A DNA stretch of 64,000 nucleotides from Jiangella alba (GTDB taxonomy: Bacteria; Actinomycetota; Actinomycetes; Jiangellales; Jiangellaceae), in NCBI RefSeq assembly GCF_900106035.1, contig NZ_FNUC01000004.1, forward strand, positions 3,447,722-3,511,721. Reading direction: 5' to 3'. Made by a program: the position numbers and the translations under genes. Within the stretch, counting starts at the first letter, position 1; the number at the start of each line of letters is the position of its first letter. Under the pieces are notes generated by a model. The model was not told where the DNA came from. It saw nothing but the letters and a program-made list of their open reading frames with translations, and searched no databases. Positions 1 through 7,261 of the stretch are shown here, piece after piece.

Positions 1-99
1 AGCGAAGGCAATGCGAGGGCCGCCGAGGAACTCATCCGAGTCCATATCGAACGAAGCCGCCGGCGGCTCAACCGGCACCGAGATCTGTTCGATCAGTGA
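1..99 (+). CDS. GntR-family regulator, C-terminal fragment
   Basis: Only the last 32 codons lie in the window, in an open frame from the first base to a TGA at 97-99. The visible tail (...ARAAEELIRVHIERSRRRL...) has the alanine-rich helix and the His-Ile-Glu-x-Ser/Ala pattern that ends FCD (FadR C-terminal) domains of GntR regulators. The gene faces the amine operon tail to tail and overlaps the VOC gene by 7 bases (93-99). A GntR regulator beside a transport and catabolic operon usually controls it, so this protein is a candidate for the dyads near 6304-6388. The family call rests on a short fragment. Confidence 0.5.
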   Translation, partial: SEGNARAAEELIRVHIERSRRRLNRHRDLFDQ

Positions 100-587
100 G
101 TGCGTTCCCACACCGTGTCCGGCGGGCGCCGGGTCTGTGGGACCGCGATCAGTTCCAGGATGAGATCGACCTCCGGAACCGCGTCGAAGTAGGCGAATCC
201 ACCGTCACCGCCCGCCCCGTACCCGCTGCCGGTCTGCGCCGCGGTCGCGAGGGGTAGCCCCAGCGCATCGCTCGCCTCGCCGATGTCGTCGACGAACATG
301 CCGACGTGGTGGACGCCCGTGCCGCCTCGCTCGAGCCATTCCGAGTAGACGCTCCGGCCGTGCAACGGCTGGATGAGTTCCACCTGGGGCCGGGTCGCCG
401 AAAGGGCGAGGCGCATGGAATAGGCCGACGGTTCGCCGCGAAACGCCTGCTCGCTCATGACCGACGGGCCGTAGTCCCAGATCCGCCAGGGCGATCCAGA
501 GAAGATCGCGTCGTAGGCCGGCAACGCGGCGGCCAGATCGGGAACGACGAACGCCACCTGGTCGACGACGAAGCCATTCGGTGTCAT
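93..587 (-). CDS. VOC superfamily (glyoxalase/epimerase-like) protein
   Basis: A 164-residue protein with two beta-alpha-beta-beta-beta modules. The N-terminal module begins with VDQVAFVVPDL and the second with GTGVHHVGMFVDD, which is the arrangement of methylmalonyl-CoA epimerase-like VOC proteins. Candidate metal ligands are the first-module Gln/His, the His-His pair in the second module and a late Glu in LILELI. It is the last gene of the amine import and oxidation operon and its ATG overlaps the RidA stop codon (ATGA, 584-587). Its role is probably to convert a product of the amine oxidase. The substrate cannot be read from sequence. Confidence 0.75.
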   Translation of the reverse strand: MTPNGFVVDQVAFVVPDLAAALPAYDAIFSGSPWRIWDYGPSVMSEQAFRGEPSAYSMRLALSATRPQVELIQPLHGRSVYSEWLERGGTGVHHVGMFVDDIGEASDALGLPLATAAQTGSGYGAGGDGGFAYFDAVPEVDLILELIAVPQTRRPPDTVWERTH

Positions 588-1024
588 TTCGACCCTCCAG
601 TGGGACCAGTCGTGCGGCCGACGCCTCGAGTGGCGACGGCCGTCAGTTCGATGAGCATTCCGGGCACCAGGAGATCCGCGCGCACTGTCGTGACCGCGGG
701 CTGCGGATCCTTCAGGAACTCCTGACGCACCTCGACGAACACCGGCAGATCCTCGGGGCGTTGGAGATACACCGTCTGCGACACGATGCCGTCGAGAGAC
801 CCACCGGCGCGTTCCAGGACCGTGCGCAGGTTCGCGTACGTCGCACGGATCTGCGCGGCCGGGTCGCCCGGCGCGATCAGGTCACCCTGGTCGTCGAACG
901 GACCTTGGCCGGCAGTGAAGATCAACGGGCCGTTGGTCGTGACGGATTCCGAGTACGCGACGGTGCTCGACCACGGGTGGGCCTCGCGATCGCCGTAGCA
1001 GTAGAGGTCTCGAGCCACACTCAT
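584..1024 (-). CDS. RidA/YjgF family imine/enamine deaminase
   Basis: The protein has 146 residues from the ATG at 1024, which overlaps the oxidase stop (ATGA); the open frame extends further but that part is unsupported. It shows the RidA fold signatures GPLIFTAGQGPFD near the start, QIRATYANLRTVLERAGGSLDGIV in the middle and the C-terminal VRADLLVPGMLIELTAVA strand, whose Arg and Glu are the usual active-site residues. RidA proteins hydrolyse reactive enamines and imines to ketones plus ammonia. Next to an FAD amine oxidase, which makes imines, that role fits very well. Confidence 0.88.
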   Translation of the reverse strand: MSVARDLYCYGDREAHPWSSTVAYSESVTTNGPLIFTAGQGPFDDQGDLIAPGDPAAQIRATYANLRTVLERAGGSLDGIVSQTVYLQRPEDLPVFVEVRQEFLKDPQPAVTTVRADLLVPGMLIELTAVATRGVGRTTGPTGGSK

Positions 1025-2331
1025 CTCGTTCCTTCCCTCCCGATCGCCTTCCGGCTGTGACCAGCCGCGCGCAGGCCCGACTCGATGGCCCCGTCGATGA
1101 AGCCCGCCCACCCGTTGGCGATCTCCGTCGTCGCGAAGGCCAGTCCGCGCAGCGGCTGCTGGAGCGCCCGCAGGTGGGCGCTGATCTGTCCGGGCGGCGG
1201 GCACAGGTTGCCGCCCGACGACCACGGATCCTCCGACCAGCTCTGCCCGAGTACCGCGTGGACCTCGGTGATCTCCGGGATCACACGGCGCATCGCCGCC
1301 TCGACCGCGTCGGCGTCGTTGACGTCGAGCGACGCGCTGGAGTTGATCGCCATGATGATCTGGCCGTCCTCGACATCACGGAACGTCCAGAAGAAGTTGA
1401 GCGGTTCGGGCGCCGGAAGATGACCGAAGACGCGGCCGATGTCGCCGGAGACCTTGAGGAAGACCTTGTCCTGACGCGGCTTTCCCATCCACTGCCTCAT
1501 CGCGGCCCGATGCGTCTCGGGCAGCGGCGGGTCGAACTCGATCCGGTTCCAGGTGTTGACCGGTACGGCGACGATCACGTGGCGGCACGCGATCTCGGCG
1601 CCGCCGCTCGTGCGCACCAGCGCGCCGTCGTCGCCGTACCGGACGGACGCGACGGGGTCGGCCAGCCGGACGTCGACCTCATGTGGCCCGAGCATCGCGT
1701 CGAGGACCGCCGCCGTTCCGCCGACCGGCCGGTACCTGTTCATCTCGTACCACTGATCCGTACTCCAGTCGCAGAGCGCGAGCCACCGGACCACCTGCAG
1801 ATAGCCGGCCTCCCCGAGCTCGGTTCCCGCGATCTCGAACAACAGGCTGGTCAGGTACTCGACGTCCGCATCGGCGAGGTCGAGCTGCCGGAGGCGGTCG
1901 TCCATCGAGAGCCGGTCCAGCTCGGCGATCTGGTCGTACCGATGGAGCGGGTCGTGAGCGAGCGGCAGGCTCGCGCGATGCTCCCCGACGAAGCGCACGA
2001 ACAGGTCCTTCAGGCGGGCGAAGGTCTCCGGCGCCGGACGCCGCCGCGGCGGGCTCCCCATGATCGCGGCGTCGAAGTCCCAGTCGTCCTCCTGGATGGC
2101 GATCCCGTGGCGGGTGAGCTCCGACCAGATGTGCTGCTGGGTCCAATGGACCCAGGTCCCGCCCAGTTCCACCGGCTCACCCTCGAACTCCGTGGTCCAC
2201 GTGCGTCCGCCGAGGCGGTCGCGGGCCTCGAGCAGCACCACTGAGGCGCCCGTCGCGGCCATCTCCCGGGCGGCGGTGACGCCGGCGAAACCGCCACCGA
2301 TGACGACGACATCCGTGCGTTCATGGCTCAT
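1021..2331 (-). CDS. flavin monoamine oxidase family protein
   Basis: A 436-residue FAD-dependent amine oxidase. The N-terminal Rossmann motif VVVIGGGFAGVTAAREM, the LEARDRLGGRTWT flavin motif about 25 residues later and the C-terminal TEIANGWAGFIDGAIESG motif are classic for the monoamine/polyamine oxidase family. No signal peptide is present, so it is cytoplasmic. It should oxidise an imported amine to an imine with release of H2O2. Its ATG overlaps the ATPase stop, so it is translationally coupled to the importer, and RidA follows directly. The substrate is not determined. Confidence 0.9.
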   Translation of the reverse strand: MSHERTDVVVIGGGFAGVTAAREMAATGASVVLLEARDRLGGRTWTTEFEGEPVELGGTWVHWTQQHIWSELTRHGIAIQEDDWDFDAAIMGSPPRRRPAPETFARLKDLFVRFVGEHRASLPLAHDPLHRYDQIAELDRLSMDDRLRQLDLADADVEYLTSLLFEIAGTELGEAGYLQVVRWLALCDWSTDQWYEMNRYRPVGGTAAVLDAMLGPHEVDVRLADPVASVRYGDDGALVRTSGGAEIACRHVIVAVPVNTWNRIEFDPPLPETHRAAMRQWMGKPRQDKVFLKVSGDIGRVFGHLPAPEPLNFFWTFRDVEDGQIIMAINSSASLDVNDADAVEAAMRRVIPEITEVHAVLGQSWSEDPWSSGGNLCPPPGQISAHLRALQQPLRGLAFATTEIANGWAGFIDGAIESGLRAAGHSRKAIGREGTR

Positions 2332-3404
2332 CAGGCCTCCTGGACGGTGCGGGTGGGCACGCCGGTCCGGTTCGTCCGGGGGATCACGTGCAGGTCGTCA
2401 GGGTCGACCTCGACGCGGACCCGGTCGCCGGCGCCGAGCGAGAAGCCCAGTGCGGTGGACGTCAAGGTGAGGGCGACGGCGGGGTCGGCCTCCAGTCGCA
2501 CCCGCAGGCGATGGTGCGCGCCCTGGAAGCTCACGCTGTCGATGGTTCCCTCAGCACTCAGCCCCGACGGGTCCCGTTGATCGATCGGCCGAATCCGCAG
2601 CTGCTCGGGGCGCAGCACCGCGGTCCCGTCCGGAAGGCTGCCGCATCGCCCGAAGCACTGCATCGAGCCCTCGCGCACCTCGAGCAGGTTGGCCTCGCCG
2701 AGGAACCGCGCGACGAACTCGGAGGCCGGACGCCTGTACACGTCCTCCGGCGAGCCGCATTGCTCGATCCGCCCGTCGCTCATGACGGCGACCTTGTCCG
2801 CCATGGTCAGGGCCTCGACCTGGTCGTGGGTGACCGCCACGGTCGTGATGCCGAGGCGCCGCTGCAGGGCGCGGATCTCCAGCTGCATCGAGTCACGCAA
2901 CCGCTTGTCGAGCGCGGCCAGTGGTTCGTCCAGGAGCAACAGCCGCGGCTCGAAGACCACCGCGCGCGCCAGCGCGACCCGTTGTCGCTGCCCGCCGCTC
3001 AGTGCCGTGACACCTCGGTCGCCGTAGCCTTCCAGGCCGACCAGCCGCAGCACCTCCTCCACCCGCTCCCGGCGGCGGTCGCGGGGAACACCCCGGCGGC
3101 GCAGCGGGAACTCGATGTTCTTCCCGACGGTGAGGTGCGGGAACAGGGCGTAGCTCTGGAACACGATGCCGATGTCGCGGACGTACGGCGCAACCCCCGT
3201 GACATCGGCGGAGTCGAAGGTGACCAGTCCGGCGTCGGGTCGAGTGAACCCGGCGAGCACGTTGAGCGTGGTGGTCTTCCCGGAGCCGGACGGCCCGAGC
3301 AGCGCGACGAACGTCCCGGGTTCGATCTCCAGGTTCAGGTGGTCGAGTGCTTGGACCGATCCCAGGCGGACACTGACATCCTTCAGATTCGCTTGGACGC
3401 TCAC
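2331..3404 (-). CDS. polyamine-type ABC transporter ATP-binding protein (PotA-like)
   Basis: A 357-residue ATPase starting at a GTG (3404) that overlaps the permease stop (GTGA). It has Walker A GPSGSGKTTT, the Q-loop, signature LSGGQRQRVALARA, Walker B LLLLDEPLAALD and switch VAVTHDQ. A C-terminal TOBE-like region of about 110 residues (LRPEQLRIRP onward) follows, as in PotA/PotG. The length matches that family. The open frame runs upstream to 4052, but that part only shadows the permease gene. It energises the two permeases encoded just upstream. Confidence 0.92.
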   Translation of the reverse strand: MSVQANLKDVSVRLGSVQALDHLNLEIEPGTFVALLGPSGSGKTTTLNVLAGFTRPDAGLVTFDSADVTGVAPYVRDIGIVFQSYALFPHLTVGKNIEFPLRRRGVPRDRRRERVEEVLRLVGLEGYGDRGVTALSGGQRQRVALARAVVFEPRLLLLDEPLAALDKRLRDSMQLEIRALQRRLGITTVAVTHDQVEALTMADKVAVMSDGRIEQCGSPEDVYRRPASEFVARFLGEANLLEVREGSMQCFGRCGSLPDGTAVLRPEQLRIRPIDQRDPSGLSAEGTIDSVSFQGAHHRLRVRLEADPAVALTLTSTALGFSLGAGDRVRVEVDPDDLHVIPRTNRTGVPTRTVQEA

Positions 3405-4228
3405 GACGGCTTCCTCTTCATCAGCACGTTGACCAGGACGAGTAGCGCGGCGACCGTGACGGCCATGGCGATGACGACCATGCTCGCGGCCGCGATGGTC
3501 GGATCGGCCGATTCCCGGGTGGAGCCGAGGATCACGACCGGCAAGGTGCCTGCGCCGGGCGGGAGCAGGAAGTACGCCACGACGATCTCGTCGAACGACA
3601 TCGCCAGCGCGATCAGGCCGCCGGCCGCCACCGCCGGCTTCAGCAGCGGCAGCTCGACGAGCGTGAGCACCTTCCGGGCCGAGGCGCCGAGGCTGGATGC
3701 CGCGAGCGGCAACTGGTGGTCGCGGTTGGCCAGCGCCGCGCCGACCGTCACGAAGACCATCGGCGCCGAGAGCATCGCCTGTCCCACGATGACCGGCAGC
3801 AGCGAGCCGGTCGCGTCGAATCGCTGGGCGACGTCGTAGAGGCCGAGCGCGTACGTGACGATCGGGAGCACGAGCGGCGCGATGAACAGCGTCTGCAGGA
3901 CCCGGCGCCAGCGCCGGGCGTAGGCCAGGCCGAGTGCGCCCAGGGTTCCGACGACGGTCGCGATGACCGCCGCTGGCACGGCGATCCGCAGCGATGCGAG
4001 CAAGGAGTCGACCCACACGGGCGACGTGAAGAACGCGTCGAACCACTGCCACGACGCGAGGTCGGGCGGCCAGGTCAGCACGTGGTCGCGCGTGATCGAG
4101 ATCGGGAAGACGATCAGCAGCGGGATCAGCAGGAAGACGAGGACGATGACCGCGACGGCATGGATCGCCCAGCGCAGTCGGCCGAGACCCTGCGCCAGCG
4201 ACGACCGCAGCTCGTACTGGGAGCTCAT
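3401..4228 (-). CDS. ABC transporter permease, PotC-like
   Basis: A 275-residue inner-membrane permease with about six hydrophobic helices. The first is AVIVLVFLLIPLLIVF, preceded by an Arg-rich cytoplasmic start. The EAA-type loop (ASSLGASARKVLTLVELPLLKPAVAAG) contacts the ATPase, and the IVVAYFLLPPG segment is typical of PotC/PotI. The ATG at 4228 overlaps the stop of the partner permease (ATGA). With the PotB-like protein it should form the heterodimeric channel of an amine importer. Confidence 0.88.
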   Translation of the reverse strand: MSSQYELRSSLAQGLGRLRWAIHAVAVIVLVFLLIPLLIVFPISITRDHVLTWPPDLASWQWFDAFFTSPVWVDSLLASLRIAVPAAVIATVVGTLGALGLAYARRWRRVLQTLFIAPLVLPIVTYALGLYDVAQRFDATGSLLPVIVGQAMLSAPMVFVTVGAALANRDHQLPLAASSLGASARKVLTLVELPLLKPAVAAGGLIALAMSFDEIVVAYFLLPPGAGTLPVVILGSTRESADPTIAAASMVVIAMAVTVAALLVLVNVLMKRKPS

Positions 4229-5130
4229 CAGGACCTGAACCCCCTCGGCACCAGACTCACGAACCGGTCGATCACCAGGTAGATGGCGAGCACGAACACC
4301 AGCAGGACCAGTCCCATGACCGACGCGCCGGCAAGATCGAACTGCTGGTTGAACTGGCGATCGATCAGCGTCGCGATGGTCAGCTGCTGCGGCCCGCCGA
4401 TCAGCAGCGGCGTCACGTAGAACGCCAGCGACAGCAGGAACACCAACGAGCACGCGCCGGCGACAGCGGGGCGAAGCGCGGGCAGGACCACCAGCCACAA
4501 CAGCCGCGCGGGTCCGGCCCCCAGGCTCTGACCCGCTCGAAGGTCCTCGGAGCGCAGATCGAGGCACGCCGCGTACACCGGAAGCACGAAGTACGGCAGC
4601 ATCACGTGGATCATCGCCGGATACATCGCCGTCGTCGTCTGCAGCAGCCCGCCGGTCGAGTCGGTCAGCCCCATCGAGACCAGCAGCTGGCTCAGCGCTC
4701 CATTCGGCTGGAACACGATGACCCAGCCGAAGGTGCGCACCAGCAGCGAGATCCAGAACGACGCGAGCAGGCCCAGCAACAGCACCTTTCCGATCGACGG
4801 CGGTGCGGTGACCAGCGCCAGGGCGTAGATCGTTCCCAGCACCAGGCAGCAGGCCGTGACGACGGTGGACAGCAGCAGGGTGCGGACGGATGCGTCGATG
4901 AACACATCGCTCGACATCACCTGCGTGAACCCGTTCAGCCCGTCATCGGAGAGGGCCCGGCCGGTCAGTGAGACCAGCGGCAACACCAGGAACAGGAGCG
5001 CGGCACCGAGCGGGATGGCCAGCAACGCGGACACGCGAACCCGGGTGGGCTCGTCGTGGCGCGCAGGCAGGACACGCCGCACCGCACGCGCGGGCGAGCC
5101 GGCTGTCGCCGGCAGGGCTGGGCGGCTCAC
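4228..5130 (-). CDS. ABC transporter permease, PotB-like
   Basis: A 300-residue permease from a GTG at 5130 that overlaps the binding-protein stop (GTGA). An Arg-rich N-terminus is followed by LLAIPLGAALLFLVLPLVSL and five more hydrophobic segments. The EAA loop reads DLRAGQSLGAGPARLLWLVVLPALRPAVAGA. The size and order (binding protein, PotB-like, PotC-like, ATPase) match spermidine/putrescine and related POPT importers. Confidence 0.88.
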   Translation of the reverse strand: MSRPALPATAGSPARAVRRVLPARHDEPTRVRVSALLAIPLGAALLFLVLPLVSLTGRALSDDGLNGFTQVMSSDVFIDASVRTLLLSTVVTACCLVLGTIYALALVTAPPSIGKVLLLGLLASFWISLLVRTFGWVIVFQPNGALSQLLVSMGLTDSTGGLLQTTTAMYPAMIHVMLPYFVLPVYAACLDLRSEDLRAGQSLGAGPARLLWLVVLPALRPAVAGACSLVFLLSLAFYVTPLLIGGPQQLTIATLIDRQFNQQFDLAGASVMGLVLLVFVLAIYLVIDRFVSLVPRGFRS

Positions 5131-6197
5131 TCGCCGGCCGCCCACTCCAGGTAGCGCTGGTTGTATTCATCCATGTCGGCGCCCAGCCCAGCGCCGTCGA
5201 TCTCGCACGACACGTCGAGGTGGCTGTTCGGGAGATCCTGGACGACGTCGTCGTCGAGGTGTTCCAGCGCCTCCGAGTTCATCGGGCCGTACCGGGTCAT
5301 CTCGGCGAACGCCGCCTGGGCCTCGGGATCGGCCATCTGGTCGATCAGCGCCATCGCCGCGTCCTCGTGCTGGGCGAACTTGGGCACGGCCGGTGTCGTC
5401 CAGCTGTAGAGCCCGCCCTCCCACTGGAAGGCGACGGGCGAGCCCTGATCGCGAAGCGCGCTGATGCGGCCGTTCGGGGTGATCGTCATGGCGACGCTGT
5501 CCTGAGCCAGGTACTGCATCGCCTGCCCGAAGCTGTCGTAGAAGAGCACGTCGTCGCGGATCTCGTCGAGCTTGTCGAAGGCCCGGTCGAAGTCCAGCGG
5601 GTACAGGTCCTCACACGCCACGCCGTCGGCCAGAAGTGCGGCCTCGGCCTGGAAGTACGCGAACGACGGCAAGGCGCGCTGCCCCGGGAACCGGTCGGTG
5701 TCGAAGAAGTCCGCCCACCCTCGGGGCTCGTCGCCCGAGTCGGTCCGGTAGCCGATCCCGGTGCTGGCGTTGTAGCCGCCCGAGGCGTACTCCTGGAACT
5801 CCTCGGGCACCATGTCCGAGGCCGCGACGTCATCGCTGAGCGGTTCGAGCAGGCCCTGCTCGGCGAATCGGTACAGATCCCAGTTGTCGAGATCGATCAG
5901 ATCCCATTCCGCCCGCTCGTTCTCGACGAACAACGAGAGCTTCGACGGCGCCGCGTCCGCACTGACCGTGCGCACGCCGAACTCGTCGGCGAAGGGAGTC
6001 AGGAACGCCTCCTGGCGCGCCTCCCGGGTCGTCCCGCCGTAGTCCGCGACCACCACGGTGTCGGACTCCAGGCCGCCGTTCGTGGCTTCGGCGCCTGAAC
6101 ACGCCACGAGCAGCACAGCCGCGGATGCCACCACGGCCGGGCGCACCATCACGGTCCGCGCTGAACGTCGGTCGGTATTCGTCCGCGTGAGAGTCAT
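5127..6197 (-). CDS. extracellular solute-binding lipoprotein, PotD-like
   Basis: A 356-residue binding protein. The chosen ATG (6197) is preceded by GGGAGG about eight bases upstream and gives a clear lipoprotein signal with lipobox LVAC at Cys33; an open frame continues upstream but spans the promoter. The mature part (TVVVADYGGTTREARQEAFLTPF, then SGGYNASTGIGYRTD and PNGRISAL) follows the PotD/PotF-like periplasmic fold for amines and related compounds. It is the first gene of the seven-gene operon, and the amine oxidase downstream supports an amine ligand. Confidence 0.88.
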   Translation of the reverse strand: MTLTRTNTDRRSARTVMVRPAVVASAAVLLVACSGAEATNGGLESDTVVVADYGGTTREARQEAFLTPFADEFGVRTVSADAAPSKLSLFVENERAEWDLIDLDNWDLYRFAEQGLLEPLSDDVAASDMVPEEFQEYASGGYNASTGIGYRTDSGDEPRGWADFFDTDRFPGQRALPSFAYFQAEAALLADGVACEDLYPLDFDRAFDKLDEIRDDVLFYDSFGQAMQYLAQDSVAMTITPNGRISALRDQGSPVAFQWEGGLYSWTTPAVPKFAQHEDAAMALIDQMADPEAQAAFAEMTRYGPMNSEALEHLDDDVVQDLPNSHLDVSCEIDGAGLGADMDEYNQRYLEWAAGE

Positions 6198-6292
6198 CCT
6201 TGGCCTCCCTGGTGTTCGCCATCGCTTGGACCGCATCGCGAACGCATCCGCGTGATCAGCCCGGCATTCGATCCCTACCCGCTGAGTGCACG

Positions 6293-6320
6293 AGGCTACC
6301 CAGATTGAATCCAATGTCAA
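6293..6320 (-). promoter_or_regulatory. promoter of the amine import/oxidation operon
   Basis: On the minus strand a perfect -35 hexamer TTGACA (6320-6315) is followed by a 16-base spacer and TAGCCT (6298-6293), a TAnnnT-type -10 common in actinomycetes. It lies about 95 bases upstream of the binding-protein ATG at 6197. The spacer contains the dyad ATTGAATCCAAT, so a bound repressor would block polymerase. Confidence 0.65.
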
Positions 6321-6388
6321 CACCTAGCCGCAGCTGACGTGCTAGTGTCGCAGCATTGGACGCCAGTTCGCCAGGTTTGGGATCCAAT
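6304..6388. promoter_or_regulatory. repeated ATTGGAT-type operator sites
   Basis: The half-site ATTGGAY occurs three times: within the dyad ATTGAATCCAAT (6304-6315) in the promoter spacer, at 6355-6361 (inverted; part of the near-dyad TTGGACGCCAG), and within the dyad TTGGGATCCAA (6377-6387). Repeats positioned this way are typical of a dedicated repressor. The GntR-type gene at the left edge is the nearest candidate; that assignment is inference. Confidence 0.5.
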
Positions 6389-6393
6389 TTGAG

Positions 6394-6415
6394 GGGCGGC
6401 GCGCTCCGGCCGCCC
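6394..6415 (-). terminator. stem-loop after the corrinoid transporter operon
   Basis: A perfect 7-bp GC stem (GGGCGGC with GCCGCCC) and an 8-base loop lie 18 bases after the stop codon of the ECF S-component gene. There is no clear U-tract, so termination would be of the weak high-GC type. It separates the ECF operon from the amine operon promoter. Confidence 0.45.
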
Positions 6416-6433
6416 GACCGCACACCAGTGGCG

Positions 6434-7261
6434 CTAGCGGGGCGGGGTGAACTCGGCGACGGCGCCGAAGGAGGCGCGCCGGGAGGCGCGGCGGAACGTC
6501 GCCAGCAGTGCGGGACCGACCAGCAGGATCGCGACGGTGTTGGTGACGGCCCGGCCGGTGTCCCAGCCAGCGGTGGACGTCAGCAGCGTGAACACGACGA
6601 AGCGGTGCAGGTTCTCGGCCACCGGGGCGCCGGGGACGTAGGAGATGGAGCCGTCGTGGTAGTCGACCTCGGCGCCGGCGATGAACGGCCAGAACCACAG
6701 GTTCATCAGGAAGCCGAACCCGTACGCGGCGACGATCCCGTACCCGGCCAGCATCGCGATCTCCGCGCGCCCGGTGACGCGGCGGGGCAGCAGCCCGGCG
6801 CCCAGGCCGATCCACGCCGAGGTCAGCATCTGGAACGGCAGCCACGGCCCGACCCCGGCCGTGAGCAGCGCCGACGCGAACAGTGACGTGCAGCCGAGCA
6901 CGAACCCGAAGCCCGGCCCGAACACCCGCCCGGCCAGCACCAGCAGGAAGAACACCGTCTCGATGCCGGCGGTCCCGGCGCCGAGCGGGCGCAGCGCGGC
7001 GTTCACGGCGGACAGCACGCCGAGCATCGCCAGCGCCTTGGAGTCCATGCCGCCCTCGGTCAGCTCGGCCAGCACGATCCCGACCAGCACCGGGAGCACG
7101 GCGAGGAAGACCCAGGGGGCGTCGACGCCGTGCTGCAGGGGGTCCGGCTCGACGGAGGTGAACAGCGGCCAGCAGAACATCGCCAGCCCGGCCAGCGACG
7201 CGAGCGCCAGCACCACCGCCGACCGCGGCCCGACCCGCAGCGCGTGCACGTCCGGGGTCAT
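6434..7261 (-). CDS. ECF transporter S component (probable corrinoid)
   Basis: A 275-residue membrane protein with about six helices. The ATG at 7261 overlaps the ATPase stop (ATGA). The segment SAVNAALRPLGAGTAGIETVFF and the following VFGPGFGFVLGCTSLFASALLTAGVGPWLPFQM are typical of actinobacterial S components, where the conserved GFxLG and GxGPWxPFQM stretches shape the substrate pocket. It is encoded with EcfT and fused EcfA below a cobalamin riboswitch. A cobalamin or precursor ligand is therefore inferred from context, not from binding-site residues. Confidence 0.85.
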   Translation of the reverse strand: MTPDVHALRVGPRSAVVLALASLAGLAMFCWPLFTSVEPDPLQHGVDAPWVFLAVLPVLVGIVLAELTEGGMDSKALAMLGVLSAVNAALRPLGAGTAGIETVFFLLVLAGRVFGPGFGFVLGCTSLFASALLTAGVGPWLPFQMLTSAWIGLGAGLLPRRVTGRAEIAMLAGYGIVAAYGFGFLMNLWFWPFIAGAEVDYHDGSISYVPGAPVAENLHRFVVFTLLTSTAGWDTGRAVTNTVAILLVGPALLATFRRASRRASFGAVAEFTPPR

